DNA of 64,000 nucleotides from an uncultured Pelagibacteraceae bacterium (GCA_902605035.1 CACLBB010000004.1:30576-94575); one strand, 5' to 3'; shown: positions 27,959 through 40,300, counted from the stretch's first letter. Notes: a model not told the origin generated them from the sequence alone. Translations and numbers: made by a program.

Positions 27959-30361
27959 TTAGGACCTAATAGAAGCGCCAGTCTTCTCTTTGACCACTTC
28001 AATAATTTTTTTGCTAATTTGATCTAAATCTTTTTCACTTAAAGTTTTATCATCTGCTTGAAGAGTTACATTAATAGCTACTGATTTTTTATCTTTAGGA
28101 ATATTCTCGCCCTCATAAACATCAAATGTAGTTACATTTCTAATTATCGAGCTATCTATCTCCTTAATTATTTTTTCAAGTAGCCCAATCTTAAATATCT
28201 TGTCAATCACAAAAGCAAAGTCTCTTTCAGATTTTTGAAAATCGGATACTTGGAAACTTTTTTTTGTTTGTCTAATTTTTTTATTTGGTTCTAGAATGTT
28301 TTTTAAAAAAATTTCTAGCCCATAAATATTAGGCTCTTTGAAATCTAATTTTTTAATAATACCAGGATGTATCTCTCCAAAGTAAGCAAGTAAAGGACCT
28401 TTTTCTGATTTTAAATTAATTGAACCAGATCTGCCAGGGTGAAAATATTGTTCTGTATTATCACTTATAAAAAGACTTTGCTCAGAAATTCCTAGTTCAA
28501 TAAGTGTTTGAATTGCATCGGCCTTTAAATCAAATACATCAACATTTCGCTCTTTTTCAATCCAACTTTTTCTGTTAACTTTTCCTGATTTGAGTGCACC
28601 AACAACTATTTGTTGCTCACCAGGATTTTTACCAAAAAATGTCGGACCTATTTCGAACAGAGAAAGGTCTTCATAACCTCTGTCTTGATTTTTTTTTAGA
28701 TGAATTGCAAGATTTGAAAATATTGATCTTCTTAAAACATCTAAGTCAGATGAAATAGGATTAAAAATGGAAATTTCCTTTTCTCCTTTGGAAAATTGTT
28801 TATCAATTTTTGAATCAGTAAATGACCAAGTAACTGTTTCCAAGTATCCTTTTGATGCTAAAGATCTTTGAGATAAATGAAATAATTTTTGTTTAAAGTT
28901 TAAAGTTTCACTTTCTCGTTTTCTTTCTGGCTCTACTAATTTAATTTTTTCAAAACCCTTAATTCTTATTAATTCTTCAATTAAATCCACATCTTGGCTG
29001 ATATCTGGTCTCCAAGAAGGAATTTCTACATTTAAATCTTTCTTACCTTTTTTGCATTGAAATCCTAAAGATAAAAATATTTTTTGTGCTTCATTAATAG
29101 TAATTGGAATCCCTATTAAGTTTTCAAATTTATTAGTGTCAAATTTAATGATGTTATTTTTTTGAGTATTTTTTCCGGTAATAATAAATTTACTGACTTG
29201 GCCACCACAGATTCTAATGATTAATTCAGCAGCAATTTCTAATCCTCGAGAAACAAAATTAGGGTCGACTCCTCTTTCAAACCTATACTTAGCGTCCGTA
29301 TCAATTGCTAAGTCACGAGAAGTTTTTCTAATTGAAGAGGGTAAGAAGTAAGCAGACTCAAGAAGAATATTTTTTGTTTCAAACTCCGTTGATGTTTTAG
29401 TTCCGCCTATTATACCCCCTAGTCCTAGCACACTAGATTTGTCAGTAATTACACACATTCCTTTTTTGAGTTTATATTTATTGTTATCCAAAGCTTCAAA
29501 TTCCTCACCTTCTTTTGAGTCTCTCACTATAATTTCTTTATCTATTTTATCTGCATCATACGCGTGTAATGGACGATTTAAGTCAAACATCACATAATTT
29601 GTTATATCGACTACTGCTGAAATTGGTTTTAAACCTAAAACTATAAGTTTATTTTTAAGCCACTCAGGACTCTCTTTATTAACAATATTTTTTATATAAC
29701 AACTTCCAAAAGTTAAGCATCCTTGATTGGGGTCTTTTTTGATTGATGTCTTTATCAAATGTTCTGTAGTTTGTTTTAATTTTCTTTTTTTTAGTGGTAT
29801 TAGTTTTCCAATGCCTGAGGATGATAAATCTCTTGCTATACCACGTATACCCAAACAATCGGCTCTATTAGGTGTAACTGAAATATCGATGACCTTTTCA
29901 GATTTGCTTCTAAAATAACTTTTTCCAATTTCGCTTTCTTTAATTTTTAGTTCAATTATCCCATCACTTTCGTTTGATAGATTTAATTCACTTTCTGAAC
30001 AAAGCATGCCTTTTGACTCTACGCCTCTAATCTTAGCTACTTTTAATTGAAATTTTGTTTTAGGAATAACTGCTCCTGGTGGAGCATAAATTGTTAAAAG
30101 ACCATCTCTAGCATTCGATGCTCCACAAACTACTTTTAAAATTTCTTTTCCGCCAATGTCAACATCACAAACTTTTAATTTGTCAGCATTAGGATGTTTT
30201 TCGGTTTTTATAATTTTAGCGATTTTAAATTCACCAAATTCTCCTGGGTTATTTTTGACTCCTTCAACCTCTAGACCTATATTGGTAAGTTTATCAATAA
30301 TTTCACTTTCTTTAGCTTTGGTTTGTAGATGTTCTTTAAGCCATGGAAGAGTTATTATCAT
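27959..30361 (-). CDS. pheT: Phenylalanyl-tRNA synthetase beta subunit
   Basis: This 800-residue subunit of the alpha2-beta2 PheRS has an N-terminal tRNA-binding OB domain (about residues 40-150, with [15 protein letters not shown]). It is followed by the B3/B4 editing domain, the B5 DNA-binding-like domain ([13 protein letters not shown] region), the catalytic-like core and a C-terminal anticodon-binding FDX-ACB domain (about 705-800). Its ATG overlaps the pheS stop by four bases. Confidence 0.96.
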   Translation of the reverse strand: MIITLPWLKEHLQTKAKESEIIDKLTNIGLEVEGVKNNPGEFGEFKIAKIIKTEKHPNADKLKVCDVDIGGKEILKVVCGASNARDGLLTIYAPPGAVIPKTKFQLKVAKIRGVESKGMLCSESELNLSNESDGIIELKIKESEIGKSYFRSKSEKVIDISVTPNRADCLGIRGIARDLSSSGIGKLIPLKKRKLKQTTEHLIKTSIKKDPNQGCLTFGSCYIKNIVNKESPEWLKNKLIVLGLKPISAVVDITNYVMFDLNRPLHAYDADKIDKEIIVRDSKEGEEFEALDNNKYKLKKGMCVITDKSSVLGLGGIIGGTKTSTEFETKNILLESAYFLPSSIRKTSRDLAIDTDAKYRFERGVDPNFVSRGLEIAAELIIRICGGQVSKFIITGKNTQKNNIIKFDTNKFENLIGIPITINEAQKIFLSLGFQCKKGKKDLNVEIPSWRPDISQDVDLIEELIRIKGFEKIKLVEPERKRESETLNFKQKLFHLSQRSLASKGYLETVTWSFTDSKIDKQFSKGEKEISIFNPISSDLDVLRRSIFSNLAIHLKKNQDRGYEDLSLFEIGPTFFGKNPGEQQIVVGALKSGKVNRKSWIEKERNVDVFDLKADAIQTLIELGISEQSLFISDNTEQYFHPGRSGSINLKSEKGPLLAYFGEIHPGIIKKLDFKEPNIYGLEIFLKNILEPNKKIRQTKKSFQVSDFQKSERDFAFVIDKIFKIGLLEKIIKEIDSSIIRNVTTFDVYEGENIPKDKKSVAINVTLQADDKTLSEKDLDQISKKIIEVVKEKTGASIRS

Positions 30362-31425
30362 TTACTAAGACCTCTGTAGTTAGTTGGTACATCTAAAGGA
30401 TCAAATCCAAAATGACTTAACCATCTATAATCTGTTTCAAAAAATGCCCTTAAATCATTAATGCCGTATTTAAGCATCGCAAGACGATCGATTCCCATTC
30501 CAAAAGCAAAGCCTTGATATTGTTTTATATTAACTTTCACGTTCTTAAGAACATTTGGGTGAACCATTCCACAGCCTAAAACTTCAAGCCATTTATTACC
30601 TTCTCCAATTATAATCTTGTCATTTTCAACTTTGTAACCGATATCAACTTCTGCAGAAGGTTCTGTGAAAGGAAAGTGACTTGGTCTAAATCTCATTTTC
30701 ACATTTTTTACTTCGAAAAATTCTTTTACAAAGTAATCTAAACAGCCTTTTAAATGTCCCATCGTTATGTTTTTATCAATGTGAAGTCCTTCAAGCTGGT
30801 GAAACATCGGTGCATGAGTCTGGTCACTATCACAACGATAGGTTCTTCCAGGAACTATGATCTTAAAAGGAGGTTTTCCATTAAGCATAGTTCTAATTTG
30901 AACTGGAGAAGTATGTGTTCTTAACAACAGTTTTTTATTTTTCTCTAAGTAGAAAGTATCATGCATGTCTCTAGCAGGATGGTCTTCTGGAGTATTTAGT
31001 GCAGTGAAATTATTATACTCCGTCTCTACGTCTGGTCCCTCCGCAACTGAAAAACCTATTTCAGAAAATATAGAAGAAATCTCATCAATAACCTGAGACA
31101 CTGGATGAATTTTACCTTGACGATATGCCCTAGTTGGTAAAGTTATATCAACTTTTTCATTTTTTAATTTTTCATTAATCTCTAAATTCTCAATCTCAAA
31201 ATTTTTTTGTTCAATTTGATTTGTTATATCATCTTTTATTTTATTTAATTTCGAAGCGAATTCTTTTCTCTGCTCAGGATTAAGAGAGCCTAAAGTTTTA
31301 AATTGTTTGGTAATTTGACCATTTTTTCCGAAAAATTCAGTTTTAATATTTTGTAATTCTTCTTTAGTTTTGATGGCACTAATTTTAGCATCAAAAATAG
31401 AATTTATTTTATCTAATTCACTCAT
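30358..31425 (-). CDS. pheS: Phenylalanyl-tRNA synthetase alpha subunit
   Basis: The catalytic subunit of PheRS, 355 residues. It has an N-terminal coiled coil (about residues 1-85) and the class II aaRS core. Signatures include [21 protein letters not shown] read here as [28 protein letters not shown], the motif 2 region [19 protein letters not shown], and motif 3 [16 protein letters not shown]. The region 31426-31475 between rplT and pheS holds no gene. Confidence 0.97.
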   Translation of the reverse strand: MSELDKINSIFDAKISAIKTKEELQNIKTEFFGKNGQITKQFKTLGSLNPEQRKEFASKLNKIKDDITNQIEQKNFEIENLEINEKLKNEKVDITLPTRAYRQGKIHPVSQVIDEISSIFSEIGFSVAEGPDVETEYNNFTALNTPEDHPARDMHDTFYLEKNKKLLLRTHTSPVQIRTMLNGKPPFKIIVPGRTYRCDSDQTHAPMFHQLEGLHIDKNITMGHLKGCLDYFVKEFFEVKNVKMRFRPSHFPFTEPSAEVDIGYKVENDKIIIGEGNKWLEVLGCGMVHPNVLKNVKVNIKQYQGFAFGMGIDRLAMLKYGINDLRAFFETDYRWLSHFGFDPLDVPTNYRGLSK

Positions 31426-31475
31426 TGGGTATTTTGATTTTTTATATTAAGTTGAGATTAAATCAAAGGCCCTTA

Positions 31476-31832
31476 TTAACTAAAGGATGATTGAACCTTT
31501 TTTACTATAGATTTAAAGACTTCTGGATTATTATAAGCCAATTCTGCTAACACTTTTCTGTCTAATTTTATGTTGGATTTAGCTAAGCCACTAATGAATT
31601 TTGAGTAAGTAATACCTTCAACTCTAACGCCAGCATTAATTCTCTGTATCCATAAAGTTCTAAACTCTCTTTTTTTGGCTTTTCTGTCACGATAAGCATA
31701 TTGCATCGCTTTTTCCATTGCTTGTCGAGCAATACGGATAGTATTTTTTCTTCTTCCATACTGTCCTTTAACAGTTTTTAAAATTTTTTTATGTTTTGCT
31801 CTACTTACTACACCACGTTTTGTTCTAGCCAT
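31476..31832 (-). CDS. rplT: 50S ribosomal protein L20
   Basis: L20 organises 23S rRNA early in large-subunit assembly. The 118-residue protein has the basic N-terminal tail [19 protein letters not shown] and the globular part with [14 protein letters not shown], both typical. It follows rpmI after one base. In E. coli L20 represses the infC-rpmI-rplT mRNA; whether such control exists here cannot be seen. Confidence 0.97.
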   Translation of the reverse strand: MARTKRGVVSRAKHKKILKTVKGQYGRRKNTIRIARQAMEKAMQYAYRDRKAKKREFRTLWIQRINAGVRVEGITYSKFISGLAKSNIKLDRKVLAELAYNNPEVFKSIVKKVQSSFS

Positions 31833-31833
31833 T

Positions 31834-32040
31834 TTATCCTCTTAAATTATATGGCATATACGATTTAACGATTTTAGAATCTTGTTTAGACATAATCGTA
31901 GTGCCTCTTTGTTTTCTTATTTGTGAATTAGTTCTTTTAATCATTCCGTGCCTTTTTCCAGCTTGTGGCATTTTTATTTTACCTGAAGCTGTAAATCTAA
32001 ATCTTTTTTTCGCAGAGCTTTTAGTTTTTAATTTTGGCAT
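31834..32040 (-). CDS. rpmI: 50S ribosomal protein L35
   Basis: A 68-residue basic protein starting [20 protein letters not shown], the standard L35 N-terminus, with [20 protein letters not shown] following. It sits in the conserved infC-rpmI-rplT order, 58 bases downstream of infC. Confidence 0.97.
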   Translation of the reverse strand: MPKLKTKSSAKKRFRFTASGKIKMPQAGKRHGMIKRTNSQIRKQRGTTIMSKQDSKIVKSYMPYNLRG

Positions 32041-32098
32041 AATTATTCGGACTTATATAGGCAATGATTAATCTTTACAAGATGATATTATCTTTAAT

Positions 32099-32644
32099 TT
32101 AGATGGGTTGAATGATCATTACCATTTGCCTTCCCTCAAATTTAGGTTTGCTTTCAATCTTTGCAATATCTTTTGTTTCTTCGATAATTCTATCCATCAA
32201 ATTTTTACCTAATTCTGTATGTTGCATTTCTCTTCCTTTGAATTTAACAGTAAATTTTACTTTATCTCCTTTAGTGATGAATTTTTTTGCATTTTTAATT
32301 TTAAAATTATAATCATGGGCCTCAGTTCCTGGTCTGAGCTTAATCTCTTTAAGTGAAACCGTTTTCTGCTTTTTCTTTGCTAAGTTCGCTTTTTTTTGCA
32401 AATCATATTTATATTTTCCTATATCCATAATTTTACAAACAGGAGGGTTTGCGTTTGGTGAAATCTCTATTAGATCTAAACCTTCTTTTTTTGCTAATTC
32501 AATTGCTTTGCTTAATTGCATTGTACCGAGATTATTACCATCACTTCCTATTGCTTGGACATCCAAAGCTCTTATTCTTTCATTGGCTCTTGGCCCTTGA
32601 GGTTTACTTCTTCTATGAAAATAATTTGATTTTGTGTTTGACAC
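32099..32644 (-). CDS. infC: Translation initiation factor IF-3
   Basis: IF-3 keeps subunits apart and checks start-codon pairing. The 181-residue protein has the N-domain (RANERIRALDVQAIGSDGNN), the basic linker (KKANLAKKKQKTVSLKEIKL) and the C-domain (KDIAKIESKPKFEGRQMVMI). It starts with ATG, whereas E. coli infC starts with a rare AUU used for autoregulation, so that form of control is not apparent here. It directly follows the thrS stop. Confidence 0.96.
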   Translation of the reverse strand: MSNTKSNYFHRRSKPQGPRANERIRALDVQAIGSDGNNLGTMQLSKAIELAKKEGLDLIEISPNANPPVCKIMDIGKYKYDLQKKANLAKKKQKTVSLKEIKLRPGTEAHDYNFKIKNAKKFITKGDKVKFTVKFKGREMQHTELGKNLMDRIIEETKDIAKIESKPKFEGRQMVMIIQPI

Positions 32645-34564
32645 TTAATTTAAAGGTAGCTTGTTTGCCTTGAGCATATTCTTTATTAATTGTTCTCTTT
32701 TTATTGTTTCTTGTTTTTCGGAACCTAATCGTCTAATTGAAACTGTATTATCAGAAACTTCTTTTTTTCCACATACAACAATTATTGGAGTCTTCGCAAG
32801 AGAGTGTTCTCTTATTTTGTAATTTATCTTCTCGTTTCTTAAATCCACGTCACATTTTATACCTTCTTTGAACAATTCTTCAAATAATTTTTTCACATAT
32901 TCTTTATTTTCTTCTGCTATTGTACATATAACTACCTGTGCTGGAGATAACCAGAAAGGCAGTTTTCCAGCGTAGTTTTCAATGAGAATTCCAATAAATC
33001 TTTCCAATGAACCGAATAAGGCTCTGTGCAACATCACTGGAACTTTTTTTGTGCCATCTTTATCTACAAATGATGCGCCTAATCTATTTGGAAGGTTTAA
33101 ATCGACCTGCAAAGTTCCACATTGCCAATCTCGACCTATAGCGTCCCTAAGAACAAACTCAATTTTTGGCCCATAAAATGCTCCTTCACCTTTATTTATT
33201 GTGTATTCAAGATTTGATTTTTTTATTGCAGATAATAATGCAGCCTCAGATTTGTCCCAAACACTATCATCCCCTACTCTTTTTTCAGGTCTATCTGAAT
33301 ATTTTAATATTACGTTTTCAAATCCCAGAGCCTTATAAATTTCTAATATCAAATTTGTAACAGCTAAAGACTCTTGTGTTATCTGATCCTCTGTACAAAA
33401 TATATGGGCATCATCTTGAGTAAAAGCTCTAACTCTTAACAATCCGTGAAGAGCACCAGATGGTTCATACCTATGAACTTTTCCAAATTCAGATAATTTA
33501 AGAGGCAAATCTCTATAACTTTTTAACCCTTGATTGAACACCTGAACACATCCTGGGCAATTCATAGGTTTAATTGCAAAGACTTTTTCATCAGGTGTCT
33601 CAGAAGTATACATATGTTCTCCAAATTTTTCCCAATGTCCCGACTTTTCCCAAAGAGTTTTGTCTAAAAGTTCTGGAGTATTAATCTCTTTATATCCTGC
33701 TAATCTTTGCTTTGCTCTCATAAATTCAACAAGTCTTTGGAATAATGTCCAACCTTTCTCATGCCAGAATACAGATCCAGGACTTTCCTCTCTAAAGTGA
33801 AACAGATCCATTTCTTTACCCAATTTTCTATGATCTCTTTTTTCTGCCTCTTCTAATCTGTTTAGATAGTCATCCAAATCTTTCTTTGAACTCCAGCAAG
33901 TTCCATAAATTCTTTGAAGCATTTCATTATTTGAGTCACCTCTCCAGTAAGCGCCAGAAACTTTCGTAAGTTTAAAAGCCTTACCAATTTTACCAGATGA
34001 AGACAAATGTGGTCCTCTGCAAAGATCGTGCCAAGTATCTCCATGATGATAAACTGAAAGCACTTCGCTTTTTGGTATAGCATCAATAATTTCTGCTTTG
34101 TATTTTTCTCCAATTTTTTTAAAATGATTAATGGCTTTATCTCTTTCCCACACTTCTCTTCTAGTTTTTACATCACGATCAATTATTTCTGACATTTTAG
34201 TTTCAATTTTTTTTAAATCCTCGTCAGTAAATGGCTCTCTCCTCGCAAAATCATAGTAGAATCCATCCTGAATTACAGGTCCAATAGTTACCTGAGTACC
34301 GGGGTATAATTCTTGCACTGCCATAGCCATTATGTGTGCTGCGTCATGCCTTATAACTTCTAAACCCTCTTTATCTTTATTTGTAATTATTCTTACTTTA
34401 GAATTATTTTTTATTTCAAAGCTTAGATCTTTTAATTCCCCGTCTACCTCCATAATCAGTGCAGCTTTTTCTAGAGATTTACTAATTTTTTTTACTAACT
34501 CCAAACCATTGATAGATTTAGCGAAAGAGATTTTTTTTCCATCTAATAATTGTATTTGAGGCAT
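32645..34564 (-). CDS. thrS: Threonyl-tRNA synthetase
   Basis: ThrRS of 639 residues. It has an N-terminal TGS domain (residues 1-60), an editing domain with RHDAAHIMAMAV and the second site CRGPHLSSSG, and the class II catalytic core with zinc-binding Cys in KPMNCPGCVQVF. The HRYEPSGALHGLLRVRAFTQ motif 2 is present. A C-terminal anticodon domain (about 535-639) completes it. All expected domains are present. It lies between a glycosyltransferase gene and infC with no spacers. Confidence 0.97.
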   Translation of the reverse strand: MPQIQLLDGKKISFAKSINGLELVKKISKSLEKAALIMEVDGELKDLSFEIKNNSKVRIITNKDKEGLEVIRHDAAHIMAMAVQELYPGTQVTIGPVIQDGFYYDFARREPFTDEDLKKIETKMSEIIDRDVKTRREVWERDKAINHFKKIGEKYKAEIIDAIPKSEVLSVYHHGDTWHDLCRGPHLSSSGKIGKAFKLTKVSGAYWRGDSNNEMLQRIYGTCWSSKKDLDDYLNRLEEAEKRDHRKLGKEMDLFHFREESPGSVFWHEKGWTLFQRLVEFMRAKQRLAGYKEINTPELLDKTLWEKSGHWEKFGEHMYTSETPDEKVFAIKPMNCPGCVQVFNQGLKSYRDLPLKLSEFGKVHRYEPSGALHGLLRVRAFTQDDAHIFCTEDQITQESLAVTNLILEIYKALGFENVILKYSDRPEKRVGDDSVWDKSEAALLSAIKKSNLEYTINKGEGAFYGPKIEFVLRDAIGRDWQCGTLQVDLNLPNRLGASFVDKDGTKKVPVMLHRALFGSLERFIGILIENYAGKLPFWLSPAQVVICTIAEENKEYVKKLFEELFKEGIKCDVDLRNEKINYKIREHSLAKTPIIVVCGKKEVSDNTVSIRRLGSEKQETIKREQLIKNMLKANKLPLN

Positions 34565-35725
34565 TTATTTTATATTTAGCAATTTTTTATACTCTCTTAA
34601 AGTCGAATCACACATTACTTCAACATCAAATTTTTTAGATATGTTTTTTCTACCCTCGTTTCCTATAGAATGCAATGTATCTTGATCCAATTCAATTACA
34701 CTATTCAAATTTTTAGCAAGGTGGCGTGGATCATCATGTTTATATAAATAACCTGATTTGCCTTTTAAAATAGTTTCCTTCGACCCTCCAAGATCACTGG
34801 CTATAATAGGTTTTCCCATAGCTTGAGCCTCAACTGATACTCTACCAAATGCTTCTGGTTTTATTGAAGCGGAAACCACTACATCAGACAAAGAATAAGC
34901 CAAAGGCATTTCTTTACAATGATCAATAAATTTTATTTTTTGACCCAATCTATATCTTTGAATCAAGTCGATAAGTTTTTTTTTGTAAACTTTTCTTCCT
35001 TGATCTGAGCCTAAAATTATTGCTTGAAAATTCATATTATTATAATCCTCAATTAAAATGTTTAAAGCTTCAATTAGTTTTTCTTGGCCTTTCCATGAAG
35101 TCAGTCTACCTGGCATAAGTATAGTAAATCTATTTGGATAAAGTTCCCACTCCTTTCTTAGTTTTTCTTGTTTCAAAATTGAAATATTTTTTTGATTATA
35201 ATAATCAATATTAATTCCTCTAAATATAACTCTTAATTTTTTTTTTTTAGTAAGATATTCAGTATAATTTTCATTTATATGATTAAAGATAAAATTTGAA
35301 CCTGCTATGGTAAGCTTAGATCTTAGCATTATACTATTATAAAATTTTTTTAAATCATTTTTAAAATTATAAGTTCCATGGAATGTCGTAACAAAGTTTG
35401 CCCTGGTTAGTAAACATGCTAAATAACATGACCAAGCTGGAGCTCTACTTCTAGCATGAACTATATTAATCTTATTAATCACTATCAAAATTGATAAAGC
35501 TAAAACATTAAATAGAATTAAAAGTGGATTTTTTGAGTGAACAGGTAAGCGAAAAATTTTTACTTTGTCTTTTTTAACAAATTTTAATAATTGTCCACCT
35601 GAAGTAGCAATGAATGAACCACAATCTTTTTCAGCTAGATAGTGAGCAATATCATAACAGCCTGTTTCAGCTCCACCATACCCAAGCTTAGGAATAACTT
35701 GTAGAACTTTTATTTTAGGTGTCAT
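34565..35725 (-). CDS. Glycosyltransferase family 4 (GT-B)
   Basis: A 386-residue GT-B enzyme. The N-terminus has VIPKLGYGGAETGCYDIAHY, typical of GT4 acceptor domains. The C-terminal domain has MPGRLTSWKGQEKLIEALN and the EX7E motif in KPEAFGRVSVEAQAMGKPII followed by ASDLGG. It probably adds a sugar to lipopolysaccharide or another surface glycan; specificity cannot be read. It abuts thrS and appears to head the minus-strand translation operon, with a 41-base divergent gap to the hydrolase gene. Confidence 0.88.
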   Translation of the reverse strand: MTPKIKVLQVIPKLGYGGAETGCYDIAHYLAEKDCGSFIATSGGQLLKFVKKDKVKIFRLPVHSKNPLLILFNVLALSILIVINKINIVHARSRAPAWSCYLACLLTRANFVTTFHGTYNFKNDLKKFYNSIMLRSKLTIAGSNFIFNHINENYTEYLTKKKKLRVIFRGINIDYYNQKNISILKQEKLRKEWELYPNRFTILMPGRLTSWKGQEKLIEALNILIEDYNNMNFQAIILGSDQGRKVYKKKLIDLIQRYRLGQKIKFIDHCKEMPLAYSLSDVVVSASIKPEAFGRVSVEAQAMGKPIIASDLGGSKETILKGKSGYLYKHDDPRHLAKNLNSVIELDQDTLHSIGNEGRKNISKKFDVEVMCDSTLREYKKLLNIK

Positions 35726-35766
35726 AAGTATTGTTATATATTAACAAATTAAATAAATAACCTAAT

Positions 35767-36522
35767 ATGAAAAAATTTAAGTATTTAAAAATCTCAAAGA
35801 CCAAAAAACTAAGATATATCGACAATTATTACAAAAAAAAACTTTATATTATTTTTTTACCTGGCTTTATGTCTGATATTGAAGGTTTAAAACCTCAAAC
35901 ATTTAAACGTTTTGCTATTAAAAAAAAATTGGGTTATTTGGCTTTAGAATATTTAGGTCATGGAAAATCTTCTGGAGAATTTACCAAAGGAAATATCTCT
36001 ATTTGGACATCGAATGTAAAATCTTTAATAAAAAAAATTGTAAAAAAAAATAATTTTATTTTAATTGGATCAAGTATGGGTGCTTGGATAGCAATTAATC
36101 AATTTAAATATTTTAAAAAACAAATTAAAGGATTTTTGGGAATAGGTTCTGCGCCCGAATTTCTTACTAAATTAATGTGGAATAAATTTCCAAAAAAAAC
36201 TAAAATTGAAATCATAAAAAAAGGAGTTAGCGTTATCGATGCTGGTCAATACAAATATCCAATTACTTATCAACTCATTAAAGATGGTAAAAAAAACAAG
36301 GTTTTATCTAAAAGAATTGTCTCTAAAATTAAAATAACAATGGTACACGGTAAAAGAGATGAGGTTGTACCTGTGTCATTCTCTAGGAAAGTATTATCAA
36401 TTTTTAATAAAGCTAAAAAAAAATTAGTAATAATTAAAAAAGGCGACCATAGTTTATCTGATCCAAAATTTTTAAAAATAATAATAAAAGAGTTAGACAG
36501 AATTATTGTTGATATAATTTAA
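35767..36522 (+). CDS. Alpha/beta hydrolase
   Basis: A 251-residue alpha/beta hydrolase. The nucleophile elbow is LIGSSMGAWIAI (Ser at about residue 103), the acid lies in GKRDEVVPV and the His in KKGDHSLSDP, so the triad looks complete. The oxyanion region is IFLPGFMSDIEGLKP. It resembles short serine hydrolases annotated as carboxylesterase or acyl-protein thioesterase-like; the substrate is unknown. It overlaps the convergent SDR gene by 30 bases. Confidence 0.85.
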   Translation: MKKFKYLKISKTKKLRYIDNYYKKKLYIIFLPGFMSDIEGLKPQTFKRFAIKKKLGYLALEYLGHGKSSGEFTKGNISIWTSNVKSLIKKIVKKNNFILIGSSMGAWIAINQFKYFKKQIKGFLGIGSAPEFLTKLMWNKFPKKTKIEIIKKGVSVIDAGQYKYPITYQLIKDGKKNKVLSKRIVSKIKITMVHGKRDEVVPVSFSRKVLSIFNKAKKKLVIIKKGDHSLSDPKFLKIIIKELDRIIVDII

Positions 36523-37368
36523 ACCTTCTTTGTAAGTTGGAAATTTTAAATTTAATTTAAAAAAATTTTTCATCTTTTTATTACTTACTTTTTTTGAGTC
36601 TTTGTAAAAGTTTTTTAACATTTGATTTTGGATATCGTCGACATTTAAAGTTTGAGGTTTTTTAATTCCTAATAACTTTACACCATGCATTATTACTTCC
36701 TCATTAGAAGACGGTTTGTCATCGGAGATGTTGTAAATCTCTCCCTTTTTTAAATTTTGAAGAGATTTAAACAAAACATTGGCTATATCATCTAAATGTA
36801 TTCTAGAGAAAAAATGATTTTTTTTATTAATTATATTTGCTTGACCTGATTTTAATCTACTTAAAATATTGTATTGGCTAGAGTAGATTCCTGAAAGTCT
36901 AAAAATTTGTATTGGCAAGTCGTTTTGTTTGTAAAGTTTAATCCATTCTTCCTCAGCTTTTAAACGATCTTTCCCTGTCGGTGAAGTAGGATTAGTATCA
37001 CTTTTTTCATTCACCCAATTACCATTGTGATTACCGTAAACACTTGTGGCAGAAAGATAAGTAATCCATCTAGACTTAAGATTAATTAATTTTTCTTTAA
37101 AATTTTTTATTACAATATCATGTCCATCTTGTGGAGGGATTGAAATTAAAATATAATTTGCAGTTTCTAAACTTTTAATTAAATTTTTATCAAAATTATT
37201 ACCAGTGAAACAAAAGTTGTGATAATTAATATTTTCAAATTTTTTAATTCCTGATTCTTTTCGAGAAGTAACGTTTAGTTTAAAAAGAATTTTTTCATCT
37301 TTAATTTTAGTTATAAAACTTTTTGCAACTTGTCCAAAACCGAAACAAAAAATTTTTAAATCGTTCAT
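36493..37368 (-). CDS. NAD(P)-dependent SDR/epimerase-like protein (YeeZ type)
   Basis: A 291-residue Rossmann-fold protein starting KIFCFGFGQVAKSF, a shortened dinucleotide-binding Gly motif. It has the extended-SDR core LSATSVYGNHNGNW (Ser and Tyr) and IFRLSGIYS. The form matches the YeeZ-like atypical extended SDR group. The reaction is unknown. Its ATG shares a base with the gltB stop, so it is probably translated after gltB. Confidence 0.8.
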   Translation of the reverse strand: MNDLKIFCFGFGQVAKSFITKIKDEKILFKLNVTSRKESGIKKFENINYHNFCFTGNNFDKNLIKSLETANYILISIPPQDGHDIVIKNFKEKLINLKSRWITYLSATSVYGNHNGNWVNEKSDTNPTSPTGKDRLKAEEEWIKLYKQNDLPIQIFRLSGIYSSQYNILSRLKSGQANIINKKNHFFSRIHLDDIANVLFKSLQNLKKGEIYNISDDKPSSNEEVIMHGVKLLGIKKPQTLNVDDIQNQMLKNFYKDSKKVSNKKMKNFFKLNLKFPTYKEGLNYINNNSV

Positions 37369-40300
37369 TAACTTACTTTTTTTACTGGTTGTGTTAAGCT
37401 AATCGGATTGTCTAATTTATCAAGCATTTCAATTGGACAAACTTGTTTAAATTTTTTAATTTCCTCATTAAAATTTTGAAGTATTTTTTTTGCCACTAAA
37501 GAATTTGTTTCCGCAAAAAATTCTTTTAGATTATCCTTTAGGAAATGTTTCCAGTAATCAGTTTCGATTAATTGCCAAATTATAGAAGAGGGATTTGCAA
37601 AATTTTCAAAATTATTTTTGTGATCATATACAAAAGCCATGCCACCTGTCATTCCAGCTCCGAAATTATCTCCTACTTGGCCTAGTATTATTGCTGTTCC
37701 TCCTGTCATATATTCGCAACCGTGTGCTCCACATCCCTCAATAACAGCTTGACCTCCAGAGTTTCTAACAGCAAACCTTTCTCCAGCTTGACCAGATGCA
37801 AATAGTTTTCCTGAAGTTGCACCATACAAAACTGTATTTCCGATAATTGTATTTTCTTTTGAAATAAGTTTACTTTTTTTAGGTGGATAAACAACTATTG
37901 TTCCCCCTGAAAGTCCTTTGCCCACATAGTCATTGCTATCTCCCTCAACAATTAATTTTATTCCTTTAGTCAAAAAAGCTCCAAGGGACTGTCCTGCTGA
38001 CCCATGAAGTTTAATTTCAATAGTGTCTGTAACTAATTGATTATGTCCATATTTTTTATATACATAGTGAGATAGTCTAGTTCCAACCGATCGGAAAGTG
38101 TTTTGAGTATTATATTCAAAACTGTTTCGCTCGGAAGTTATAATTTTGTCTTTTATATCAGACCATATTTTTTCGTCCAAAGTTTCAGGAACTGGATTTA
38201 TTATTTTTTCTTTACAAAATCTTGGATTTTCACCAGGATCTGTTTGAACTAATAAAGGATTTAAATCCAAATCATCTAAATTTGGAGATCCTTTATTAAC
38301 TTGTGATAATAGATCTGTTCTTCCAATAATTTCATTTATAGATTTATAGCCAAGACTGGCCAGAATTTCTCTAACCTCTTGTGCCACAAAAGTAAAAAGA
38401 TTAACTACCTTCTCTGGTGTTCCAGTAAATTTATCTCTAAGTTTTTTATCTTGGCTACATACACCTACTGGGCAAGTATTAGAGTGACATTGTCTCACCA
38501 TAATACACCCCATAGCTACCAGAGAAGAAGTTCCAAGACCATACTCCTCTGCTCCCATCATGGCAGCAATTACTATATCTCGTCCAGTTTTTAACCCACC
38601 GTCAGTTTTCAATGTAACTTTGTGTCTTAAATTATTTAAAGTTAGAATTTGATTAGCCTCAGTAAGACCCATCTCCCAAGGAACTCCAGCATATTTAATA
38701 CTTGTTTGAGGACTTGCTCCTGTTCCTCCTGAATGACCAGAAATGAGTATGATATCTGCTTTTGCCTTAGCTACTCCAGCAGCTATAGTTCCTATACCTG
38801 TAGAAGCAACTAGTTTTACACTTACTCTTGCTTTAGGGTTAACTTGTTTTAAATCGTAAATTAGCTGGGCTAAATCTTCTATAGAATAAATATCATGATG
38901 AGGTGGGGGAGATATCAAAGTTACTCCTGGAGTAGAGTGTCTTAATCTCGCAATTTCTTTTGTGACTTTAAAGCCTGGTAGTTGACCTCCTTCTCCTGGT
39001 TTAGCACCTTGAGCCATTTTTATTTCGATCTCATTAGCGTTATTTAGATAGTCTACGGTAACACCAAACCTAGCCGAAGCAATTTGTTTTACTCTAGAGT
39101 TGGCGCTGTCTCCATTAGGTAAAGTTTTGAATCTTTTTGCATCTTCTCCACCCTCTCCGCTACAAGATGCACCTTGTATTCTATTCATGCCGATAGCTAA
39201 TACTTCATGAGCCTCGGCTGATAAAGCTCCATGAGACATACTTCCACTTCCGAATCTTTTTAATATTTCATTTACTGGTTCAACTTCATTGATGTTTATC
39301 AATTTTTTATTTTCTTTAAATTTTAATAAGTCCCTTAAATTGATTGGTGGTAAACTTTGTATACCTTTGGAGTATTGTTTGTATAATTCGTACGATCCTT
39401 TACCAACTGCATTTTGTAGCAAATGTATTAAATTGCCCTGGTATTGATGATCCTCGCCACTTTTTCTGTATCTATAAAGACCTCCAATTGGCAGCGTGTA
39501 TATATTTTTTTTTGAAAATTTATCATGAAGCTTTTTTATTTTTTCCTCAATACCACTTACACCTATACCAGAAATTCTTGATAGCATTCCTGGAAAGTAA
39601 TCTGAAACTATTGCTCTGCTTAACCCTACAGCCTCAAAATTACATCCACCTCTATATGAGCTTATTACAGAGATACCCATTTTCGACAAAATTTTTAAAA
39701 GGCCTGCATCAATAGAATTTTTATATTTTAAAATACAGTTTTCAAAATCAGATTTACCAAAAAGTTTTTTTTCAAATCTTTGATGAATACTATCTATAGC
39801 TAAGTAAGGATTTATAGTTGTGGCCCCTACACCAATTAATACTGCAAATGAGTGGGTGTCTAAAGCATCAGAGCATTCAACATTTAAAGAACAATAGCCT
39901 CTTAGTCCGTTTTTAACTAAATGAGAGTGAACTGCCCCTACTGATAAAATACTTGGAATACTTGCCTTTTTATCAGAAATTTCCTTATCAGAAAGTATGA
40001 TTACACTGCTACCCTCTCGAACAGCGGTTTCACACTCTTCCCTAATTAATTCTAATCTTGTTTTTAAAGAAGAATTGACTTCAAAGGTACAATCAATAAT
40101 TTTTATTTTTTTTGAAAATATTTTGTTAAATTTTTTAAATTGAGAATTAGTTAAAATAGGACTATCTAGAACAAATATATCTTCTTCAGTTAAATTATCA
40201 AAATCAAGAATATTTCCAAGATTCCCAAATCTTGTTTTTAAACTCATAACCTTGTTTTCCCTTAATGAGTCAATAGGAGGGTTGGTAACCTGACTGAAAT

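Noticed and set aside
39344-39715. 123-codon open frame antisense to gltB
   Set aside because: It lies wholly within conserved gltB coding sequence, has no ribosome site and shows no recognisable motif.
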